Positions 16,391 through 20,137 of a stretch of DNA of 20,137 bases are shown here, in pieces. The stretch is from JAHCIE01 sp034431435. GTDB lineage: Bacteria; Chloroflexota; Anaerolineae; Epilineales; JAHCIE01. Under the pieces are notes generated by a model. The model saw only the letters and a list, made by a program, of their open reading frames with translations, did not search any database and was not told the DNA's origin. The position numbers were made by a program, and so were the translations under genes. The first letter of the stretch is position 1. Each line of letters opens with the position of its first letter. Location: positions 1 to 20,137 of the forward strand of contig DAOUDG010000033.1 in NCBI GenBank assembly GCA_034431435.1, written 5' to 3'.

Positions 16391-18478
16391 ATGAAGCCAC
16401 GCATCCTGACAGGCCCCATCGCCGCTGGCGCCGGCTACTTTGCGGGCATGCCCTACCCGTTGGGCGCTACCGTGCAAGACGGCGGCGTCAACTTTAGCCT
16501 CTACGCCGATCGCGCGACTGGCATCGACCTGTTGCTGTTCGACGGACCCGACGGCGTCGAGCCGATCCAGACTATTCGGCTCGACCCCCTCTACAACCGC
16601 ACCTTCTACTACTGGCATATCTTCGTGCCGGGCCTGCGCGCGGGCCAGGTGTACGCCTACCGCGCCGACGGGCCGTACTTCCCTGACCTGGGCCTGCGCT
16701 ACGATTACTCCAAGGTTCTCGTCGACCCCTACGCCCGCGCCATCACCTACGGCGCGTACCAGCGCGCCGCCGCTGCCCGCTTCGGCGAGGACAACATCCA
16801 CCATGCCCTCAAGTGCGTCGTGGTCGATCCCCACGACTACGACTGGGAGGGCGACCAGCCGCTGCGCCGCCCGTCCAGCAACGCCATCATCTACGAGATG
16901 CACGTCCGCGGCTTCACCCGCCACCCCAATTCCGGCGTCGCGCCGCAGCGGGCGGGGACGTACGCGGGCCTCATCGAGAAGATTCCCTATCTGCAAGAGC
17001 TGGGCGTCACCGCTGTCGAGCTGATGCCGGTTCACCAGTTCGACCCCCAGGCCGCCCCCAACAACCTGCCCAACTATTGGGGCTACCAGCCCATTGCCTT
17101 CTTTGCTCCCCACCACGACTACAGCTCGCGGCGCGACCCCCTCGGTCCCGTGACCGAGTTCCGCGACATGGTGAAGGCCCTCCACCGCGCAGGCATCGAG
17201 GTCATCCTGGACGTGGTCTACAACCACACCGCCGAGGACAACCAGAATGGCCCCACCCTGGCCTACCGAGGCCTGGAGAACCGTACCTACTACATGCTCA
17301 ACGCCGGCCGTCGCGCCGAGTATATCAACTACAGCGGCGTGGGCAACACGCTGAACGCCAACAACTCCATTGTGCGGCGGTTCATCGCCGATAGCCTGCG
17401 CTACTGGGTCGAGCACATGCACGTCGATGGCTTCCGCTTCGACCTGGCGTCGGTCCTGTCGCGCGGCAGCGACGGCCGCCCCCTGGACGACCCGCCCCTG
17501 CTATGGGAGATCGAGTCGGATCCGGTGCTGGCGGGTACGCGCATCATCGCCGAGGCATGGGACGCGGGCGGGTTGTATCAGGTGCACAACTTCGTCGGCA
17601 AGCGCTGGGCGGTGTGGAACGGCCAGTACCGCGACACGCTGCGCCGTTTCGTCAAGAGCGACCCCGGTCTGACGGTGGGCCTGGCCGACGCCATCGGCGG
17701 CAGCCCCTTCCTGTTCCGCCGCCTCGACCGCGACCCGATTCGCAGCATCAACTACATCACCTGCCACGATGGCTTCACGCTCAACGACCTGGTGTCGTAC
17801 AACGAGAAGCACAACTGGGCCAACGGCGAGGATAATCGGGACGGGTCGAGCGATAACCATAGCTGGAATTGCGGGGCGGAGGGAGCGACCGGTGATGCGA
17901 CAGTCGAGACGCTACGCCGGCGGCAGATCAAGAACTTCCTGACCCTGCTGTTGCTGTCGCAGGGCACACCGATGCTGCTCATGGGCGACGAGGTGCGCCG
18001 CAGCCAATGGGGCAACAATAACGCCTTCGACCAGGACAACGAGCTGAGCTGGCTGGACTGGGACAACGTGGAGCGGCACGCCGACGTTCTGCGCTTCACC
18101 CAGACTCTGCTGCGCTTCCGCCGCCAGAGCCGCCTGTTCCACGATCGCAGCTTCTGGATCACACCCGGTGGCACGGAGATCCACTGGCACGGGCTGGCGT
18201 TGGGGCGGCCCGATTGGGGCGCGGAGTCGCGCGTGTTGGCCTTCGAGTTGAGCAACGCGATGGCCGCCGAGCACCTACACGTGATGATCAATGCCTACTG
18301 GCAGCCGCTGGACTTCGAGTTGCCGTTCCTCACCACCGGCCGCGCCTGGCGCCGCCTGGTGGATACGGCCCTCGACCCGCCCCACGACATCTCCGACCCG
18401 CCCAGCGGGCCGCTCCTCGGCGCGCGTCACTATCGCGTGCAGCCGCGCTCGGTGGTCGTTCTCGTTGCCGCCGCGTAG
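16391..18478 (+). CDS. glgX: Glycogen debranching enzyme (GlgX/isoamylase type)
   Basis: This GH13 alpha-1,6-glucosidase removes branches from glycogen or limit dextrin in the cytoplasm. The 695 residues comprise an N-terminal CBM48-like domain (about 20-120, YPLGATVQDGGVNFSLYA), the (beta/alpha)8 barrel from about 160, and a C-terminal beta domain from about 585. Conserved regions are DVVYNHTAE (274-282), GFRFDLA with nucleophile Asp351, IIAEAWD with acid/base Glu388, and ITCHDGFT with Asp460. The segment YNEKHNWANGEDNRDG near 470 is typical of GlgX/TreX proteins. The ATG at 16391 fits the promoter; its ribosome-binding site is weak. It converges on a small gene 32 nt downstream and no other glycogen gene is adjacent. 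Confidence 0.95.
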   Translation: MKPRILTGPIAAGAGYFAGMPYPLGATVQDGGVNFSLYADRATGIDLLLFDGPDGVEPIQTIRLDPLYNRTFYYWHIFVPGLRAGQVYAYRADGPYFPDLGLRYDYSKVLVDPYARAITYGAYQRAAAARFGEDNIHHALKCVVVDPHDYDWEGDQPLRRPSSNAIIYEMHVRGFTRHPNSGVAPQRAGTYAGLIEKIPYLQELGVTAVELMPVHQFDPQAAPNNLPNYWGYQPIAFFAPHHDYSSRRDPLGPVTEFRDMVKALHRAGIEVILDVVYNHTAEDNQNGPTLAYRGLENRTYYMLNAGRRAEYINYSGVGNTLNANNSIVRRFIADSLRYWVEHMHVDGFRFDLASVLSRGSDGRPLDDPPLLWEIESDPVLAGTRIIAEAWDAGGLYQVHNFVGKRWAVWNGQYRDTLRRFVKSDPGLTVGLADAIGGSPFLFRRLDRDPIRSINYITCHDGFTLNDLVSYNEKHNWANGEDNRDGSSDNHSWNCGAEGATGDATVETLRRRQIKNFLTLLLLSQGTPMLLMGDEVRRSQWGNNNAFDQDNELSWLDWDNVERHADVLRFTQTLLRFRRQSRLFHDRSFWITPGGTEIHWHGLALGRPDWGAESRVLAFELSNAMAAEHLHVMINAYWQPLDFELPFLTTGRAWRRLVDTALDPPHDISDPPSGPLLGARHYRVQPRSVVVLVAAA

Positions 18479-18510
18479 GCTCCCCCCGCCTGGTCCTGTA
18501 TCTTGCCTGG

Positions 18511-18855
18511 CTAGCCCCTATCCTCGTCGTACTCCGGCGTGTCCTCAGCGACACGCCGGTCGTCTTCCGTGCGGGGGCGGTACAGGGGCAGCGTCGTTGG
18601 CGGGCGCAGGGGCGGAGCGTCGGCCGCCTGCGTGCCGCCCCCATCCAGGGCATAGGCCAGGTCGAGGGCCGCGACGTACTCGGCGGCGCAGGCCCGGCAG
18701 CGCTCCAGCCGCGCGTATAGGGCTGTGTCAGGTGGGTAGCCCGCTACCTCGCGCTCGATAGCCGCCGCGAACAGGGCGCGCGTCGTGTCACAGCCATCGG
18801 GGCAGCGACTGCCCCAGTCGGCCGCCAGTGCGGCGGCGAGGGCATCATGTGGCAT
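18511..18855 (-). CDS. Small Cys-containing protein, unknown (zinc-finger-like)
   Basis: The protein has 114 residues from the ATG at 18855 (AGGGA about 8 nt upstream), or 122 from the ATG at 18879. It has CPDGC near 18-22 and LERCRACAAEYVAALDLA near 51-68, that is two CxxxC/CxxC pairs in a helical region. A Pro- and acid-rich tail follows (PPTTLPLYRPRTEDDRR to EYDEDRG). The CxxC-helix resembles small zinc-finger or anti-sigma-like N-terminal domains, but there is no membrane helix and no sigma factor nearby, so I do not assign a function. It follows the sugar dehydrogenase gene by about 100 nt in the same direction and may be cotranscribed. Confidence 0.65.
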   Translation of the reverse strand: MPHDALAAALAADWGSRCPDGCDTTRALFAAAIEREVAGYPPDTALYARLERCRACAAEYVAALDLAYALDGGGTQAADAPPLRPPTTLPLYRPRTEDDRRVAEDTPEYDEDRG

Positions 18856-18957
18856 TGGATGAATCCCTGCCTGGCACACATGTCAACCGGCGACCCGAGG
18901 CGAAGGGCCGAGGACGGATGGCATAGCTCTGGGTGGTCCATCGTCCACCGCCGGTCT

Positions 18958-20137
18958 CTAGAACGTCAGGCGCAGCACCTTGTCGCCGTCGGGCGGCGCG
19001 TTGCCGCGGCCGTCCAGGTTGCTGGTCGTCACGTACAGCGCGCCATCCGGCCCCTGCTGAATGTCACGCAGCCGACCGTATTGCCCTTGCAAGAGGGGCG
19101 TGAGCTGCTGAACCTTGCGCGAGTCGTTGGGGTCCAGCACGACGCGGTAGAGCGACTGGCCGCGCAGGCCGACGAACACGAGCGCGCCGCTCCACGGCCC
19201 CTGGGTCACGAAGGTCGCCCCGCCGGGCGCCCAGGTGGTACTGGTTCCGCTCTGGGCGATGGGCGATACCAGGCCCTCGCGGGTCTGGTCGCCGGTGATA
19301 GTCGGCCAGCCATAGTTCTGGCCCGGCTCGATAAGGTTGACCTCGTCCTGGCCACCCCCCTGGCCGCCGCTCGGCCCGTGCTCTGTCTCGTACAGGCGGT
19401 TGGTGCCCGGCTGCCAGGCCAGCCCCTGAGGGTTGCGGTGGCCGATGGAGTAGACGATGGAATTGGGGAACGGGTTGTCGCTGGGCGCGCTGCCGTCGGG
19501 GTTGAGGCGCATGACCTTGCCCAGCAAGGATGATGGGTTTTGGGCCAGCTGCGTCTGTTGCGCGTCGCCCATCGTCCAGTACAGCTTGCCGTCGGGGCCG
19601 AAGCGCACGCGGCCGCCACTGTGGTTGACATTGGTCGGCACGGCGTCGACGAGAGTCTTGTCCTCTACGCCCTTGCCGGTGGCCGGGTCGTCGCGCAGAC
19701 GGACCAGGCGGTTGAACAACTGGTTGCCCTGGCGGTAGGTGTAGGTGGCGTACAGGTAGCGATTCTGGGCGAAGTTGGGGTCCAGGGTGAGGCCCATCAG
19801 CCCCGACTCGCCCACCTCGGCCACGTCCAGGGTCAGCCACGGCTCGGGGTCGAGCTGGCCGTCCCTGATGGTCCGTATCCGGCCGCCGCGCTCGGTCACG
19901 AAGATGCGCCCGTCGGGGGCGAAGTCGATGGCCCACGGCGTATCCAGACCGCTGACCAGCGTCTCGACCCTGGGCATCGCCGCCAGGTTGGTCGGCGTGA
20001 GCGGGCCGGTCGCCTTCGGTGCGGCTGAGGCGGGCGCGGCGGTGGGCCGAGGCGGCGCCGTCGTGGGGGCGGCCGCTTTCGGTGCGGCTGAGGCGGGCGC
20101 GGCGGTGGGCCGAGGCGGCGCCGTCGTGGGGGCGGCC
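18958..20137 (-). CDS. PQQ/GSDH-type sugar dehydrogenase, N-terminus beyond the right edge
   Basis: The frame is open to the right edge, so 392 residues are visible and the true start is outside. The first 53 visible residues are a linker containing two copies of a 21-residue Ala/Pro/Thr repeat, as expected after a signal or lipoprotein peptide. The glucose/sorbosone dehydrogenase beta-propeller follows: GLDTPWAIDFAPDGRIFVTER, then VNHSGGRVRFGPDGKLYWT with the likely catalytic His at visible residue 172. Further on are GHRNPQGLAWQPG, ETEHGPSGGQGGGQDEVN, GQNYGWP and WAPGGATF. Family members oxidise sugars outside the cytoplasm with PQQ; substrate and cofactor here are inferred. ATG 19977 is internal and has no role as a start, because the coding frame continues through it. 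Confidence 0.9.
   Translation of the reverse strand, partial: AAPTTAPPRPTAAPASAAPKAAAPTTAPPRPTAAPASAAPKATGPLTPTNLAAMPRVETLVSGLDTPWAIDFAPDGRIFVTERGGRIRTIRDGQLDPEPWLTLDVAEVGESGLMGLTLDPNFAQNRYLYATYTYRQGNQLFNRLVRLRDDPATGKGVEDKTLVDAVPTNVNHSGGRVRFGPDGKLYWTMGDAQQTQLAQNPSSLLGKVMRLNPDGSAPSDNPFPNSIVYSIGHRNPQGLAWQPGTNRLYETEHGPSGGQGGGQDEVNLIEPGQNYGWPTITGDQTREGLVSPIAQSGTSTTWAPGGATFVTQGPWSGALVFVGLRGQSLYRVVLDPNDSRKVQQLTPLLQGQYGRLRDIQQGPDGALYVTTSNLDGRGNAPPDGDKVLRLTF
20015..20137. repeat. 63-bp perfect tandem repeat in the dehydrogenase linker
   Basis: The 60 nt at 20015-20074 recur exactly at 20078-20137, giving a 63-bp period that stays in frame and encodes a 21-residue Ala/Pro/Thr-rich unit on the minus strand. 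The second copy is cut by the window edge, so the copy number is unknown. Exact identity at the DNA level suggests recent duplication. Confidence 0.9.

Noticed and set aside
16247..17422. 391-codon open frame on the minus strand
   Set aside because: It is antisense to glgX, whose catalytic motifs are unmistakable. Its composition is Val/Gly/Ala-rich, typical of an antisense shadow.
18856..18957. Promoter beginning with TTGACA at 18886-18881 for the small Cys protein
   Set aside because: No acceptable -10 occurs at 16-18 nt spacing, and transcription would start at or inside the start codon.

Overview
The window is GC-rich, densely coded DNA, most likely from a member of the Chloroflexota. 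The main pointers are two secreted proteins built from very long Thr-Pro/Thr-Ala linkers joined to pre-peptidase C-terminal (PPC) domains, the short 'LYLPLL'/'IYVPYL' motif beside those linkers, a membrane-anchored Cas4-like protein next to a YacP/Rae1-type NYN protein, and aerobic glyoxylate-shunt genes. This placement rests on protein style only; there is no rRNA or other phylogenetic marker here. No tRNA, rRNA, CRISPR array, transposase or phage gene was seen.

Left block (1-5583, all minus strand). The left edge cuts a secreted protein whose N-terminus (start at 385) is preceded by a long, hairpin-rich leader and a strong sigma70-type promoter. Next come isocitrate lyase (aceA) and, upstream of it, malate synthase A (aceB): the two glyoxylate-shunt enzymes, transcribed aceB then aceA. 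The aceB upstream region holds two promoter-like modules. Each carries the same 12-mer between -35 and -10, and a perfect 33-nt hairpin lies between the modules. Upstream again is a lipoprotein of the DsbA/thioredoxin family whose reading frame is interrupted by one in-frame TGA exactly where the first Cys of the CxxC redox motif belongs. A small stem-loop follows the TGA at SECIS-like distance, so this is a candidate selenoprotein (UxxC). The last gene of the block encodes a small membrane protein.

Middle block (5584-9723, plus strand). Two secreted Thr/Pro-rich multidomain proteins are each preceded, at almost the same distance, by a matching promoter-like motif. A clear intrinsic terminator separates them.

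Right-middle block (9696-16250, minus strand). A compact five-gene run reads, in transcription order, M3-family oligoendopeptidase, membrane-anchored PD-(D/E)XK (Cas4-like) protein, NYN-domain protein, histidyl-tRNA synthetase, and a YfhO-like multipass membrane protein. Gaps are 15-18, 1, 67 and 31 nt. A promoter lies in the short divergent region shared with the glycogen debranching gene.

Right block (16251-20137). A GlgX-type glycogen debranching enzyme (plus strand) converges on a small Cys-containing protein and a PQQ/GSDH-type sugar dehydrogenase lipoprotein (both minus strand). The dehydrogenase N-terminus runs off the right edge through a perfect 63-bp tandem repeat. The most valuable observations are the candidate Sec-containing DsbA-like protein and the duplicated promoter/operator region of the glyoxylate-shunt genes.
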